From contig CP121450.1 of NCBI GenBank assembly GCA_029689965.1, positions 2,914,001-2,978,000 of the forward strand: 64,000 nucleotides of DNA, read 5' to 3'. This document shows positions 1 to 10,161 of the stretch, piece by piece. Below the pieces are notes generated by a model. The model had not been told where the DNA came from. It did no database searches and saw nothing but the letters and a program-made list of their open reading frames with translations. Position 1 is the stretch's first letter. Every line of letters begins with the position of its first letter. The position numbers and the translations under genes are program-made. The stretch comes from Curtobacterium flaccumfaciens. Lineage in GTDB: Bacteria > Actinomycetota > Actinomycetes > Actinomycetales > Microbacteriaceae.

Positions 1-522
1 CAGCGCGTCGTCGATCTGATCGACGTGCTTCTTGGCGAGGGCCTCGAGGTCCTTGTCGCCGCGCGAGATCTCGTCGTCGGAGATCTCGCCCTTCAGCGCG
101 TCGAGGTCGTCCTTCGCGCGACGGCGGATGTTGCGGATGACGACCTTGTGGTCCTCGCCCTTGCCCCGGACGAGCTTCACGAACTCCTTGCGGCGGTCCT
201 GCGTGAGCTCCGGGATGGTGACGCGGACGATGTCGCCGTCGTTCGTCGGGCTGGCGCCCAGGTTCGGGAACGTCGCGATGGCGCGCTCGATCTCCTTGAG
301 CGCCGACTTGTCGTACGGCGTCACGATGAGCGTGCGCGCTTCCGGCGTCTGCAGGGACGCGAGCTGCGCGAGCGGCGTCGGTGTGCCGTAGTAGTCGACC
401 GGGATCTTCTGGAAGAGGGCGGCGTTGATGCGGCCGGTGCGGACGGTTGCGAAGTCGTCCTTGGCGACGTCGACGGCCTTCGCCATCTTCTCGGTGGCTT
501 CGGTCAGGACATCACTGATCAC
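1..522 (-). CDS. frr: Ribosome recycling factor (3' end outside window)
   Basis: Ribosome recycling factor acts with EF-G to split post-termination ribosomes. The 174 visible codons cover nearly the whole ~184-residue family length, and the last ~10 residues lie beyond the window edge. The start is a GTG ([13 protein letters not shown]) preceded by GAAGGAGAAC, a good ribosome binding site. It follows pyrH by 47 bases on the same strand, the usual pyrH-frr pairing. The frame is uninterrupted. Identification is certain; only the C-terminus is missing. Confidence 0.96.
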   Translation of the reverse strand, partial: MISDVLTEATEKMAKAVDVAKDDFATVRTGRINAALFQKIPVDYYGTPTPLAQLASLQTPEARTLIVTPYDKSALKEIERAIATFPNLGASPTNDGDIVRVTIPELTQDRRKEFVKLVRGKGEDHKVVIRNIRRRAKDDLDALKGEISDDEISRGDKDLEALAKKHVDQIDDAL

Positions 523-569
523 GGTGGTTCTCCTTCGGTACTGGCGTCGAGTCTAGTCAGCGGACGGGG

Positions 570-1289
570 TCAGTTGCTGACCACCGTGCCGATGCGCTCG
601 CCCCGGATGGCCGCAGCGACGTTGCCGTCGCCCTCCATCCCGAACACGTGCATCGGCATCCCGTTGTCCATGCAGAGCGAGAACGCCGTGGCGTCGACGA
701 CCTTGAGGCCCTTCAGCAGGGCGTCCTGGTACGTGACGTGGTGCAGCTTCTCGGCCGATGCGTCCTTCTTCGGGTCGGCGGTGTAGACGCCGTCGACGCC
801 GTTCTTCGCGACGAGGACCTCGTGCGCATCGATCTCCAGGGCGCGCTGAGCGGCCACCGTGTCGGTCGAGAAGTACGGCAGTCCGGCACCCGCTCCGAAG
901 ATCACGATGCGGCCCTTCTCCAGGTGCCGCTCGGCGCGGCGCGGGATGTACGGCTCCGCCACCTGCGTCATGCTGATCGCCGACTGCACGCGGGTCGCGG
1001 CTCCGGCCTGCTCGAGGAAGTCCTGCAGGGCGAGCGCGTTCATCACCGTGCCGAGCATGCCCATGTAGTCGGCACGACCGCGGTCCATGCCGCGCTGCGA
1101 AGCTTCGGCCCCGCGGAAGAAGTTGCCGCCTCCGACCACGATCGCGACCTCGACCTCCTGCGCAGCGGCCGCGATCTCCTTCGCGATGGCGCTGATCACG
1201 TCAGGGTTCACGCCGAGCGATCCGGCGCCGAACGCCTCGCCCGACAGCTTCAACAGGACCCGGCGGCGTCCGGTCTTCTCGTTCGTCAT
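570..1289 (-). CDS. pyrH: Uridylate (UMP) kinase
   Basis: Cytosolic hexameric UMP kinase, making UDP from UMP and ATP in pyrimidine nucleotide synthesis. The 239-residue protein shows the amino-acid-kinase fold signatures KLSGEAF near residue 14, [10 protein letters not shown] near residue 53 and [11 protein letters not shown] near residue 135. Length and start (MTNEKTGRR) are normal for actinobacterial PyrH. It lies between tsf and frr on the same strand, separated from tsf by a terminator and a short tandem repeat, so it probably has its own promoter in 1290-1380. The frame is intact. Confidence 0.97.
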   Translation of the reverse strand: MTNEKTGRRRVLLKLSGEAFGAGSLGVNPDVISAIAKEIAAAAQEVEVAIVVGGGNFFRGAEASQRGMDRGRADYMGMLGTVMNALALQDFLEQAGAATRVQSAISMTQVAEPYIPRRAERHLEKGRIVIFGAGAGLPYFSTDTVAAQRALEIDAHEVLVAKNGVDGVYTADPKKDASAEKLHHVTYQDALLKGLKVVDATAFSLCMDNGMPMHVFGMEGDGNVAAAIRGERIGTVVSN

Positions 1290-1384
1290 GTGCTCGCACC
1301 CTTCGTCGAATGTCTCGTGGGAATCTACCGGGCCGGAAGCGGTCCGGCGGAGGCGTGTCGTGCCTCCAGGCCGTCGTCACGCGC

Positions 1385-1476
1385 ACTGGCGCGCGGCTGT
1401 GCCGGCCGCGCGCTGGCGCTCGGCTGTGCCGGCCACGCACTGGCGCGCGGCTGTGCCGGCCACGCGCTGGCGCGCG
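1385..1476. repeat. 27-bp tandem repeat, 3.4 copies
   Basis: Three full 27-bp units (1385-1411, 1412-1438, 1439-1465) and a partial fourth. The unit begins ACTGGCGCGCGGCTGTGCC and copies differ at only one to three positions. It fills the gap between the tsf terminator and the pyrH upstream region. No coding potential is apparent. Confidence 0.85.
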
Positions 1477-1480
1477 AAAA

Positions 1481-1513
1481 CGGGGCCCGGAACCGATGTG
1501 GTTCCGAGCCCCG
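1481..1513 (-). terminator. Rho-independent terminator of tsf
   Basis: Inverted repeat with 14-bp arms (CGGGGCCCGGAACC and GGTTCCGAGCCCCG, one mismatch) and a 5-base loop, 11 bases past the tsf stop. On the minus strand the stem is followed by TTTTCGCG, a short U tract. It should separate rpsB-tsf from pyrH-frr. Confidence 0.8.
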
Positions 1514-1524
1514 TCACGGGTTCG

Positions 1525-2352
1525 TTACGCGCCGACCTTGACGCGGGCGAAGCCCTGGATCGTGATGCCGGCGTTCTCGGCGGCCTTCGCGACGGAGATC
1601 TTGTTGTCCTTCGCGTAGTCCTGGTCGAGCAGCGACACCTGCTTGATGAAGGCGTTGAGACGACCCTCGACGATCTTCGGCAGGGCCGCCTCGGGCTTGC
1701 CCTCCTCGCGCGTGATCGCCTCGACGGTCGCACGCTCCTTCTCGATCGCCTCGGCCGGGACCTCGTCACGCGTGAGGTACGTCGGGTTCGCGAACGCGAC
1801 GTGCTGCGCGATGGAGCGCGCCTCGGCGGCGTCGGAGCCCGAGTAGGCGATCACGACGGCGATCTGGGGCGGCAGGTCCTGGCTGGTCTTGTGCAGGTAG
1901 ACCTCGAACTCGTCACCCTCGACACGGGTGACCGTGCGGAGCTTCAGCTTCTCGCCGAGGGCGGCCGCGTTCTCGTCGATGACCTCGGCGACGGTCTTGC
2001 CGTCGAGGGGCGCGGCGTTGCCGGCCGCGACGTCGGCGGCACCGGCGGCGGCGACCGCGGCGACGACCTTGTCGGCGAGCGTGGTGAAGCGCTCGTTCTT
2101 CGCGACGAAGTCGGTCTCGCTCGCGAGCTCGACCACGGTCGCGGCACCGTTCGCGGCGGTCGCGACGACGACGCCCTCGGAGGTCGCACGGTCGTCACGC
2201 TTGGCGACGGCCTTCGCGCCCTTGATGCGGAGGAGCTCGACGGCCTTGTCGTAGTCGCCGTCGGCCTCGACGAGCGCGTTCTTCGCGTCCATCATGCCGG
2301 CCCCGAGGTCCTCACGGAGCTTCTTCACGTCAGCAAGGCTGTAGTTGGCCAT
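1525..2352 (-). CDS. tsf: Elongation factor Ts
   Basis: EF-Ts is the guanine-nucleotide exchange factor for EF-Tu. The 275-residue product begins MANYSLADVKKLREDLGAG, has the conserved N-terminal GAGMMDAKNAL segment near residue 18 and the core DFVAKNERF near residue 80. Length is normal for Actinobacteria. It lies 78 bases after rpsB, the universal rpsB-tsf pair, and ends in a strong terminator. The frame is intact. Confidence 0.97.
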   Translation of the reverse strand: MANYSLADVKKLREDLGAGMMDAKNALVEADGDYDKAVELLRIKGAKAVAKRDDRATSEGVVVATAANGAATVVELASETDFVAKNERFTTLADKVVAAVAAAGAADVAAGNAAPLDGKTVAEVIDENAAALGEKLKLRTVTRVEGDEFEVYLHKTSQDLPPQIAVVIAYSGSDAAEARSIAQHVAFANPTYLTRDEVPAEAIEKERATVEAITREEGKPEAALPKIVEGRLNAFIKQVSLLDQDYAKDNKISVAKAAENAGITIQGFARVKVGA

Positions 2353-2430
2353 TGACTGGAGTCCTTTCTGGACTGTGCGTTCGTAGAGAGGAAAGGGGCG
2401 CCGAGCCGACCGGCCCGACGCCCCCGGTGG

Positions 2431-3357
2431 TCACTCGGCGGGGGTGGTCTCCGCGGCTGCCTCGGCCTCGGCCGTCGGCTCCGCGTTCTTCGCCTCGTCG
2501 GCGATCGGCTCGCCGATCTCCTTCGCGGCGACCTGCGCGTCGGCGTCGTTCTCTTCGACGGTGCTGCCCTCGGCGGTCGTGTCCGCGGCCGGGGCGGCGG
2601 TCTCGCCGCCGAGGAGCTCCTGCTCCCACTCGGCGAGCGGCTCGGCGGCCTCGTCGTCGGAACCGCCCTGGTGGCGGGTCTTCAGACCCTCGGCCGCGGC
2701 GTCGGCGACGATGCGGGTGAGCAGACCGACGGAGCGGATCGCGTCGTCGTTGCCCGGGATCGGGTACGTGATCTCGTCCGGGTCGCAGTTGGTGTCGAGG
2801 ATGCCGATGATCGGGATCCCGAGCTTCTGCGCCTCGTCGACCGCGAGGTGCTCCTTCTTGGTGTCGACGATCCAGAGCGCGCTCGGGGTCCGCGTGAGGT
2901 TGCGGATACCACCGAGGGTCTTGTGGAGCTTGTCCAGCTCGCGCTTCTTGATGAGGAGCTCCTTCTTGGTGAAGCCCTTCGTCGTGTCGTCGAAGTCGAT
3001 CTCCTCGAGCTCCTTCATGCGCGCCAGGCGCTTGGAGACCGTCTGGAAGTTGGTGAGCAGACCGCCGAGCCAACGCTGGTTGACGTACGGCTGGCCGACG
3101 CGGGTCGCCTGCTCGGCGATCGAGCCCTGCGCCTGCTTCTTGGTGCCCACGAAGAGGATCGTGCCACCGTGCGCGACCGTCTCCTTGACGAAGTCGTACG
3201 CACGGTCGATGAAGGCCAGCGACTGCTGCAGGTCGATGATGTGGATGCCCGAGCGCTCGGCGAGGATGAAGCGCTTCACCTTCGGGTTCCACCGACGGGT
3301 CTGGTGTCCGAAGTGGACGCCGCTGTCGAGCAGCTGGCGGATGGTGACGACGGCCAT
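2431..3357 (-). CDS. rpsB: 30S ribosomal protein S2 with long acidic tail
   Basis: Small-subunit protein S2. The chosen start is the ATG of [18 protein letters not shown] because it is preceded by AAGGAGGGACGGC, a near-ideal ribosome binding site; an in-frame ATG eight codons upstream lacks one. The S2 core ([15 protein letters not shown], then [12 protein letters not shown]) occupies roughly residues 1-225. The remaining ~80 residues are an Ala/Glu/Thr-rich acidic extension, as in several actinobacterial S2 proteins. Total 308 residues, frame intact. First gene of the rpsB-tsf unit. Confidence 0.96.
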   Translation of the reverse strand: MAVVTIRQLLDSGVHFGHQTRRWNPKVKRFILAERSGIHIIDLQQSLAFIDRAYDFVKETVAHGGTILFVGTKKQAQGSIAEQATRVGQPYVNQRWLGGLLTNFQTVSKRLARMKELEEIDFDDTTKGFTKKELLIKKRELDKLHKTLGGIRNLTRTPSALWIVDTKKEHLAVDEAQKLGIPIIGILDTNCDPDEITYPIPGNDDAIRSVGLLTRIVADAAAEGLKTRHQGGSDDEAAEPLAEWEQELLGGETAAPAADTTAEGSTVEENDADAQVAAKEIGEPIADEAKNAEPTAEAEAAAETTPAE

Positions 3358-3565
3358 GCCGTCCCTCCTTGTTCTCGGCACGCGGCTGATGAGCCGCGTA
3401 CACGGTTGCGGTTGTGACGGTCACGACCGGTGGTCGTGGCCCCTGGTGCCCCACCCGGAGGGCCGCCCGCTCGCGAGAGCGGGACCGGTGGCCGTGGGGT
3501 GTGCGTGGACACGCGAAGTCAGCGCGCACAGCGCGCTGCTGAGGCAATGCTAGCAGGTCGCGGGA

Positions 3566-3614
3566 CGCACAGGAGGCGCGGTGCGGGTCGGACCCGCGCC
3601 GCGCCTCCTGTGCG
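3566..3614. repeat. Dispersed long palindrome, copy 1
   Basis: Inverted repeat with 24-bp arms, one mismatch and a one-base spacer, built on the core AGGAGGCGCGG. It lies 15 bases beyond the stop of the sugar transporter and could terminate that gene, but no U tract follows. It shares sequence, not only shape, with palindromes at 14647, 20029, 25897, 30853, 33281 and (shorter) 60955. The rest of 3358-3629 shows nothing else recognisable. Confidence 0.85.
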
Positions 3615-3629
3615 TGGTTCGCTGGTGCG

Positions 3630-5071
3630 TCAGGCCTTGGCGCTCACGGTGTCGCCCTCGGCGGTGATGCCCATCTCCTCGAGGGAGCGGCCCTTCGTCT
3701 CCGGGATCTTGCCGATGACGAAGAACAGCGACAACAGGGCGAACAGGGCGTAGATGCCGTAGGTCACCGTCAGGTTGAAGCCGGACAGGACCGGGAACGA
3801 GATCGTGACGACGAAGTTCGCGATCCAGTTCGCCGCCGACCCCACGCCGAGGGCCGTCGCACGGATCCGGTTCGGGAACATCTCGCCGAGCAGCACCCAC
3901 ATGAGCGGGCCCCACGTGGCGCCGAACGAGACGACGAACAGGTTGGCGAAGATCAGTGCGACGACGCCCCAGGCGCCGGGGAGGCTCGGGTTGCCGTCCA
4001 CGATCGTGGCCTGCGAGAACGAGATGGCGACCATCGTCAGCGACACGAACATGCCCGCCGAGCCGGAGACCAGGAGCGGCTTGCGACCGACCCTGTCCAC
4101 GAGCCAGATCGCGATGAAGGTGACGGCGACGTTCACGACGGAGGTGATCGTCGAGATGAGGAACGAGTCGCTCTCCTTGAAGCCGACGGCCTGCCAGAGC
4201 GTCGTCGAGTAGTAGAAGATCACGTTGATGCCGACGAACTGTTGCAGGACGGCGAGGATGATGCCGACCCACACGATCGGCTGCAGGCCGAAGCGGTTGC
4301 CCCGGATGGAGCCCTTCTTCTCGGTGGCCTCGCGGTCGATGCCGTCCTGGATCTCTTCGAGGCTCGTGTTCACCGTGTCGCGCGGGACGATCTTCTCCAT
4401 CACGTCGCGAGCGTCGTCCTTCCGGCCCTTCGCGAGCAGGTAGCGCGGCGACTCCGGCAGCGTGATCGCGAGGATGCCGTACACGACCGAGGGGATCACG
4501 CCGACGAGGAACATCCAGCGCCAGGCCGGCAGACCGAGGACGACCTCGGAGGCGCCGCCGGCCGTCACCGCGAAGAGCTGGTCGGACAGGAGCGCGGCGA
4601 AGATGCCGATCGTGATCGCGAGCTGCTGGAAGGACGCCAGGGTGCCGCGGATCTGCTTGGGTGCGACCTCGGAGATGTACGCCGGTGCGATGACCGACGC
4701 GGTCCCGATGCCCAAGCCCCGATCAGACGCCAGATCACGAGGTCCCAGGTGGCGAACGCGAAGCCGCTGCCGATCGAGGAGATGAGGAAGAGCACCGCGG
4801 CCCAGAACATCACCCGGGTGCGACCCCAGCGGTCGGCGAGACGGCCCGCGAAGTAGGCGCCGAACGCGCAGCCGATGAGCGCGGAGGCGACCGCGAAGCC
4901 GCTCGCCGCCTCGGACAGGCCGAACTCGTTCTTGATCGCGTCGACCGCTCCGTTGATGACGGAGGAGTCGAATCCGAAGAGGAAGCCGCCGACCGCCGCG
5001 GCGATCGCGAACGCGGTGACCTTCCCCTTGAACGCACGGTCCTCACCGTGCTGGGTGGGCGTGTTCGACAC
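3630..5071 (-). CDS. Sugar porter (MFS) family transporter, one frameshift
   Basis: Twelve-helix major facilitator of the sugar porter family, probably a sugar/H+ symporter. Family signatures are all present: FGFDSSVINGAVDAI in helix 1, GRLADRWGRT, PESPRYLL, QQFVGINVIFYYS in helix 7, VDRVGRKPLL and PETKGRSLEEM at the end. The frame changes near 4717, where GGGG should be GGGGG to restore the segment IWRLIGGLGIGTAS. With that base the protein is 480 residues, the normal size. Start is GTG (SNTPTQHGEDRAF) after TTGGAGC. Substrate cannot be assigned. Followed by a palindrome that may end transcription. Confidence 0.9.
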
Positions 5072-5230
5072 GATGCTCCAAGTTCCCCGCCGCCGTGCGG
5101 GATGTGGCACGGTGCTCCGACGGTCGGCTGGTTCGCCGTCCGAGCGGCGTTGCGTGTTCCGGAGCGCGCCCGACCGTACTCTCCGATGCGGGTCGGGGCA
5201 CATCGGAGCGCGGCTCGTGCGTGGCGCACG

Positions 5231-5423
5231 GTGGGGGTGGGCGGGCCGGCGCGGTGGGGGTGGGCGGGCCGGCGTGGTGCGGGCGGGCCGGCGTGTGCGG
5301 CGGGGCCCGGGGTGTGCAGGCGGGGCGGCGTGTGCGGCCGGGAGCCCGGGGTGTGCAGGCGGGGCGGCGTGTGCGGCCGGGAGCCCGGGGTGTGCAGGCG
5401 GGGCGGCGTGTGCGGCCGGGTGG
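5231..5423. repeat. GC-rich minisatellites (23-bp and 39-bp units)
   Basis: Two to three copies of a 23-bp unit (GTGGGGGTGGGCGGGCCGGC, 5231-5295) are followed by almost three copies of a 39-bp unit starting GGGTGTGCAGGCGGGGCGGC (from 5310, 5349 and 5388). They occupy part of the 674-base gap between the transporter and the M23 peptidase. No gene is evident here. Confidence 0.85.
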
Positions 5424-5430
5424 GTCGAAG

Positions 5431-5590
5431 CAGTGCGACTGTGTCGACGTCGTACGACAGCAGCAGTGTCGTTCCGCGCACCCGCAACGGTTGCACGCGC
5501 GCGGGGACGACAGCGTCGACGTCGTACGACGCCAGCGGTGTCGTTCTTTGCACATGCAATCGTGCGCTGCATCTGCAATCGTGGCGCACG
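5431..5590. repeat. GTCGTACGAC repeat array (family C), two copies
   Basis: Two diverged copies of a ~75-bp unit, each with the palindromic core GTCGTACGAC beside GTCGAC and, some 25-30 bases further, a CGCAACGGTTGC- or GCAATCG-like segment. The same unit occurs twice, in opposite orientation, at 43528-43650. Both loci sit directly beside a GC-rich minisatellite. No coding frame is convincing. The remainder of 5591-5745 shows no further feature. Confidence 0.75.
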
Positions 5591-5745
5591 AGTCGACACC
5601 GCACCCGCCGTTCGACGCGTGGCACGTCGCACCACGCGCACGCACTGGCCTGGCGGGTCTTCCACAGGCCGGGAGGCGCGGCTCGCCGTCCACAGTTCGG
5701 CCCTCGTGTCCGCCGCGTCGGCTCGCACCGGCGACGCTCGGAGTC

Positions 5746-6303
5746 GTGCGACATCCCATCTCCGCTGCCCTGGTGCCCGGCGTCCTCGCCGCGCTGCTGC
5801 TCCTCCCGGTCCTCGGTGCCGAATCCGCTCCCGTTCCACCGACGCCAGGCCACGAGGCAGGCATCACGGCGGACACCGGGTCGGCGCCGTGGAGGTGGCC
5901 GACGGGAACTCGTGTGGTGAGCCGGCCGTGGGAAGCCCCGGCCGACGACTACGCCGCTGGGCACCGGGGCATCGACGTGCCGGCAGCGCTCGGGACGGCC
6001 GCGTCGGCGGTCGACGACGGCACGGTGACGTTCGCAGGCTCGGTCGCCGGCCGCGGTGTCGTGACGATCGACCACGGCGGAGGGCTTCGCAGCACGCTCG
6101 ACTCGGTCACTCCGGAGGTCTCGGCCGGTGACACCGTCGTGCAGGGCGACGCCGTCGGTCGGGTCTCGGCCGGGCACTGTCCGGCGACTGCCCCGTGCCT
6201 GCACCTCGGCGCCCGACTCGACGAGCGCTACGTCGACCCGACGCCGTACCTCCCTGCCGCGGCGTGGCCCGTCCTGCTCCCCGAGGGCGCGTGGCAGGGC
6301 TGA
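5746..6303 (+). CDS. M23 family peptidase, secreted
   Basis: Predicted zinc-dependent peptidoglycan endopeptidase or LytM-like regulator. The 185-residue protein begins at GTG (after CTCGGAG) with a hydrophobic secretion signal (LVPGVLAALLLLPVLGAES), then the LytM domain from residue ~45. The zinc ligand motif HRGID is present. The second motif, normally HxH, reads CLHLGARL, so the first histidine is cysteine, which I recall as common in small actinobacterial members. It ends YVDPTPYL plus a short tail. It lies between xerC and rpsB, a conserved actinobacterial position. Frame intact. Confidence 0.85.
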   Translation: MRHPISAALVPGVLAALLLLPVLGAESAPVPPTPGHEAGITADTGSAPWRWPTGTRVVSRPWEAPADDYAAGHRGIDVPAALGTAASAVDDGTVTFAGSVAGRGVVTIDHGGGLRSTLDSVTPEVSAGDTVVQGDAVGRVSAGHCPATAPCLHLGARLDERYVDPTPYLPAAAWPVLLPEGAWQG

Positions 6304-6341
6304 CGGACGGCCACGACGGCGGACCCGCGTTGCTGCCTGTG

Positions 6342-6476
6342 GTGGCTCACGCCCAGGCCAGCTCACACCGTCGGGCAGGTCACGCACCCGGGCGGCTCAC
6401 GCCCCCGGGTGGCTCACGCCCGCGGGCAGCTCACGCCCCGGGTGACTCCGCCCCCGGGCGGCTCACGCCCGCGGGT
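6342..6476. repeat. ~17-bp tandem repeat overlapping the xerC stop
   Basis: About eight degenerate copies of a 17-18 bp unit, GGCTCACGCCCGCGGGT. The array runs into the end of xerC, so the last residues of XerC (TAHPRA) and its stop codon are encoded in repeat sequence. It fills the convergent gap between the M23 peptidase and xerC. Confidence 0.8.
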
Positions 6477-7395
6477 GCGCGGTGCGGTACACCTCGCGCA
6501 GGCGAGCGGAGGACACGTGCGTGTAGATCTGCGTCGTCCCGAGGCTCGCGTGTCCGAGCAGTTCCTGCACGGCACGGAGGTCCGCTCCTCCGTCGAGCAG
6601 GTGGGTCGCCGCCGTGTGCCGGAAGGTGTGCGGACCGCTCGGCCCCTCTCCGGGCAGGTCCTGCAGCAGCCGTGCAACGATCCGGTAAGCGCTCCGCACG
6701 CCGAGCCGTGCCCCACGGTCACCCAGGAACAGCGCACCGGGATCAGGGACCGCGGCCCGCGCCGCGATGACCGGCCGCCCGCGCCCGAGCCATGCCTCGA
6801 GCGCATCCCGAGCCGGCACACCGAACGGAACCACCCGCTCCCGCCCGCCCTTGCCGAGCACCCGGACGGTGAGGCGCCCGCGGTCGACGTCGAGCACGTC
6901 GATGCCGATCAGCTCGCTCACACGGATCGCCGCGGCGTAGAGCAGCTCCACGACCGCGAGGTCCCGCAGGGCTCGTGGATCGTCCGTCGCTGCCCGGCCG
7001 GCCAGCCCGTCGAGCATCGACCGGACCTGGTCGGACGACACCACCCGCGGCAGGTGCGCCGCTCCCTTCGGAGCACGGAGCCGCGCGCCCGGGTCGCTCG
7101 TGGTCCGACCGGACTCGCTCGCCCACCGCGTGAACGCCCGGACCGACGACGACCGGCGAGCGATCGTGGAGCGCGCGAGCCCGCGGCGGTCAGCGTCCCA
7201 CAGCCAGTCACGAAGCAGTTCCAGTCCGACGTCCGCGAGCTGCTCGGCCCCTCTGGCCGAGCCGAACTCGACGAGCTGCTCGAGGTCTCCGGCGTAGGCC
7301 CTGACGGTCTGCTCGCTGAGCCCCCGCGCGTCTCGCACATGCGTGAGGAACGCGTCCACCGCGACGTCGAGTCGCCCGTCCGTCCGCTCCACCAC
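6463..7395 (-). CDS. xerC: Tyrosine recombinase XerC
   Basis: Site-specific recombinase that with XerD resolves chromosome dimers at dif. The 310-residue protein has the N-terminal SAM-like domain (VDAFLTHVRDARGLS) and the catalytic domain with all expected residues: Arg in IRVSELIG, Lys in GKGGRERVVP, HTFRH, LGHASLGTT and the nucleophile Tyr in QIYTHV. Two adjacent GTG codons (7395, 7392) are possible starts. It follows dprA by 25 bases on the same strand. In this sequence a frameshift in dprA makes the two look like one fused frame, but that is not real. Confidence 0.93.
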   Translation of the reverse strand: MVERTDGRLDVAVDAFLTHVRDARGLSEQTVRAYAGDLEQLVEFGSARGAEQLADVGLELLRDWLWDADRRGLARSTIARRSSSVRAFTRWASESGRTTSDPGARLRAPKGAAHLPRVVSSDQVRSMLDGLAGRAATDDPRALRDLAVVELLYAAAIRVSELIGIDVLDVDRGRLTVRVLGKGGRERVVPFGVPARDALEAWLGRGRPVIAARAAVPDPGALFLGDRGARLGVRSAYRIVARLLQDLPGEGPSGPHTFRHTAATHLLDGGADLRAVQELLGHASLGTTQIYTHVSSARLREVYRTAHPRA

Positions 7396-7420
7396 GAGCC
7401 CAGCGTAGGTCCCGCAGCCG

Positions 7421-8595
7421 TCACACCCTCGCCCACCCGCCGGACTCGCGCACGACGAGGCCCTGCAGCTGCGCGAGCGCGAGTGCGTCCGCGACCTCGG
7501 CCAGCGACATGCCGGATCGACCGGCGATCTCGGGTTCCGGGAGAGCACGTCGGCCGAGCGCGTCGAGGACGCGGGACACCTCGGGGTCTTGCCGCGCAGC
7601 AGCAAGCGGTTCGTCCACGAACGCAGCCCCGCCCTGCGCCCCGCCGCCACGACGGCCTCCGACGGCTCCCCGGGCCGGACCACGAGTTGCGCTCGCCCCT
7701 GCGCGACCAGGCGGTGGCAGCCCACCGACGCCGACGACGAGAACGCCCCCGGGACGGCGAACACGGGTCTCCCGAGCTGGGCCGCGTGGTGCGCCGTGTT
7801 GAGCGCGCCCGAGCGGGCGCCGGCCTCGACGACGACAGTGGCGTCCCCGAGCGCGGCGATGATGCGGTTGCGCGCGAGGAACCGCCAGCGGGTGGGCCGA
7901 GTGCCCGGCGGCGACTCCGCGAGCAGCACACCCTGCCTGGCGACGTTCCGGAGGAGGTCGACGTTGCCTGCCGGGTAAAGCTGGTCGACGCCGCCGGCGA
8001 GCACCGCGAGTGTCGGCGTCCCCGCGGCGATCGCCACGCGGTGTGCGACGGCGTCGATCCCGTACGCGCCGCCGCTCACGATCGTGCACCGTGCGTCCGC
8101 CGCCGCGGAGGTGATCTCGGCTGCGGCCTCTGCACCGGCGACGGTGTTCGCTCTCGACCCGACGACTGCGAGGGACGGTCCGTGAAGCTCGGAGCCCGTG
8201 CGGGTCCAGAGCACGAGCGGCGCGTGTGGGCCGAGGTCGTCGACACGGTCCGGCCAACCCGGAGCACCGGGGACCAGGAGCTGGGCGCCGACCGAGCGCG
8301 CAGCGGCCAGCACGTCGCCGACGTCCGCCCGTCCGAACCGCGGGCTCCACCGTCCGACCGCTGCGAGCAGCACTGCGGCGAACGCCTCGCTGTCCTCGGC
8401 CCCGGCGACCCCGGTCTCGGCGCAGATCCCGAGCAGCTCGCCGACACCGTCGTCGCCCGCTTCGAGTACCCCGCCGAGCGCTCGTTCCGGGCCGAGGGTC
8501 GTCACGAGCTCGCCTGCGACCGCGTCACCCGGCTCCGCGATGGTCGACCACGCGATGCGAGCCGCTGCGCTGACGAGGTCCGTGTCCCGGCGCAC
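7421..8595 (-). CDS. dprA: DNA-processing protein DprA, one frameshift
   Basis: Single-strand DNA binding protein that loads RecA on incoming DNA. The Rossmann-like core is clear: VVGSRANT, SGGAYGIDAVAH, LAGGVDQLYPAGN and FLARNRIIAAL. The C-terminal winged-helix domain (EPEIAGRSGMSLAEVADAL) lies in another frame; a G is missing near 7630 in a GGGG run. Corrected length is 391 residues, start GTG at 8595. Order comM-dprA-xerC on one strand is conserved in Actinobacteria. Confidence 0.9.
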
Positions 8596-8641
8596 GGTCC
8601 GAGTGCGGAGCGCACCGCCCGGAGCAGGTCGCCCCCGCCGT

Positions 8642-10161
8642 TCACAGCGCGCTCCGCAAGGAGAGCGCTTCGCGCACGTGGTGTTCCGCCGGGCGCTCGG
8701 CGCCCTCGAGGTCGGCGAGCGTCCACGCGAGGCGCATGGCCCGGTCCCAGCCGCGCATGGTCAGCGTCCCGAGGTCCAACGCGTGGTCGAGCTGCGCCGT
8801 CGCGCCCGGTTCCGGGCGGCCGGCGCCACGCAGCCAGGTGCCCGCGACCTCGGCGTTGCGCGTCCACCCGGTCCCCGGAGCCGTTCCGTCATCCGGGCAC
8901 GCGCACGCTCCACCATCGCGCGGGCATCGGCGGTCGTCGGGGTCGAGCCGTCACCACCGCGGATCAGCCCGGTCGTCACGCGAGGCACCCGGACGCGGAT
9001 GTCCATCCGGTCGAGCAACGGTCCGGACATCCGACCGAGGTAGCGCCGGACCGTGGTCGGCGAGCACTCGCACGGCTGGAACCCTTCACCCGCGTGTCCA
9101 CACGGGCAGGGGTTGGCGGCCAGGAGGAAGCTGGCACCGAGCCGGGAACTCCGCCGCACCGGCCGCCCGGTGCACCGTGATGCGCCCGGACTCGAGCGGT
9201 TGGCGGAGTGCGTCGAGCACCGTCCTGGGAACTCGGGAGCTTCGTCCAGGAACAACACGCCCCGCGTCGCACGCGACACGGCTCCCGGACGGATCACGCC
9301 GGACCCGCCGCCGATCAGCGCGATCGCCGAGGCCGAGTGGTGCGGAGCCTCCCACGGCGGCCGCGAGGTCCACGAGGCGGAGCCGTGCCCGGCGACGGAG
9401 CGGACGGCCGCCACCTCGAGTGCCGCGTCCTCGTCCAGGTCGGGCAGGAGGCCTGGGAGCCGCTCGGCAAGCATCGTCTTGCCGGCCCCGGGCGGACCGA
9501 GCAGGAGCGCATGGTGGCCGCCCGCCGCTGCCGCGACCACAGCGCGGACGCCGATGGGGTTCCCGACGACGTCCGCGAGCTCGGCCGTCGGGCGGTGCTC
9601 CGTCGACGCTGCGATCGGAAGTACCGGCTCCACCTCGACATCGGGGAGCAGGGCACCGGCGTCGATGGCGGCAGCGCGGAGCGAGTCCACGCCGTGCACG
9701 ACGACCCCGCCGACGACCCGGGCCTCCTCGAGGTTGCCGACCGGCAGGACGACGCGCGCGGCACCGGCATCTCGCGCGGCGAGCAGCATCGGGATCACGC
9801 CGGCCACGGGTCGTACGCGCCCGTCGAGCCCGAGCTCGCCGATGTACACGATGCGCTCCGACACTCGCGGCGCGACGTCCGCGCCCGCCAGCACGGCCAT
9901 GGCGATCGCCAGGTCGAAGCCCGAACCGCGCTTCGGGATGGCGGCCGGCGTGAGATTGACGGTGATGCGCCGTGCCGGCAAGGGGCAGCCGGCGTTGGCG
10001 GCGGCGGCGCGCACGCGTTCTCGGGCCTCTCCGAGCGAGGTGTCCGGCAGACCGATGATGTTGAACGCCGGCAGCTGGCTGGTGAGGTGCGCCTCGACCT
10101 CGATGCAACGGCCAGCGACACCGACGAGCGCGACGGCGGCAGCCCGCCCGATGCCGGTCAC
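8642..10161 (-). CDS. comM: ComM/YifB family AAA+ ATPase, three frameshifts
   Basis: Mg-chelatase-like ATPase; ComM is a helicase promoting integration of transforming DNA. N-terminal domain (VEAHLTSQLPAFNIIGLPD), Walker A LLGPPGAGKTML, Walker B GVLFLDEAPEF, the LAANPCPCG segment and C-terminal MRGWDRAMRLAWTLAD are present, but in three frames. One base is missing near 8876 and near 9232, and one extra base sits near 9138 in an AGCTTC context. Corrected length is 506 residues. Start GTG at 10161 overlaps the yraN stop by four bases. Confidence 0.88.

Noticed and set aside
3630-5071. Sugar transporter as a true pseudogene
   Set aside because: One missing G in a G run is the only defect and equals the pattern in essential genes, so sequence error is more likely.
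6463-8595. Apparent DprA-XerC fusion frame of about 710 codons
   Set aside because: The correct DprA C-terminus is found in another frame and stops at 7421; the fusion results from one missing G near 7630.
6409-9180. Long + strand open frame opposite xerC and dprA
   Set aside because: Arg/Pro/Ala-rich shadow with no domain, entirely opposite well-supported genes.
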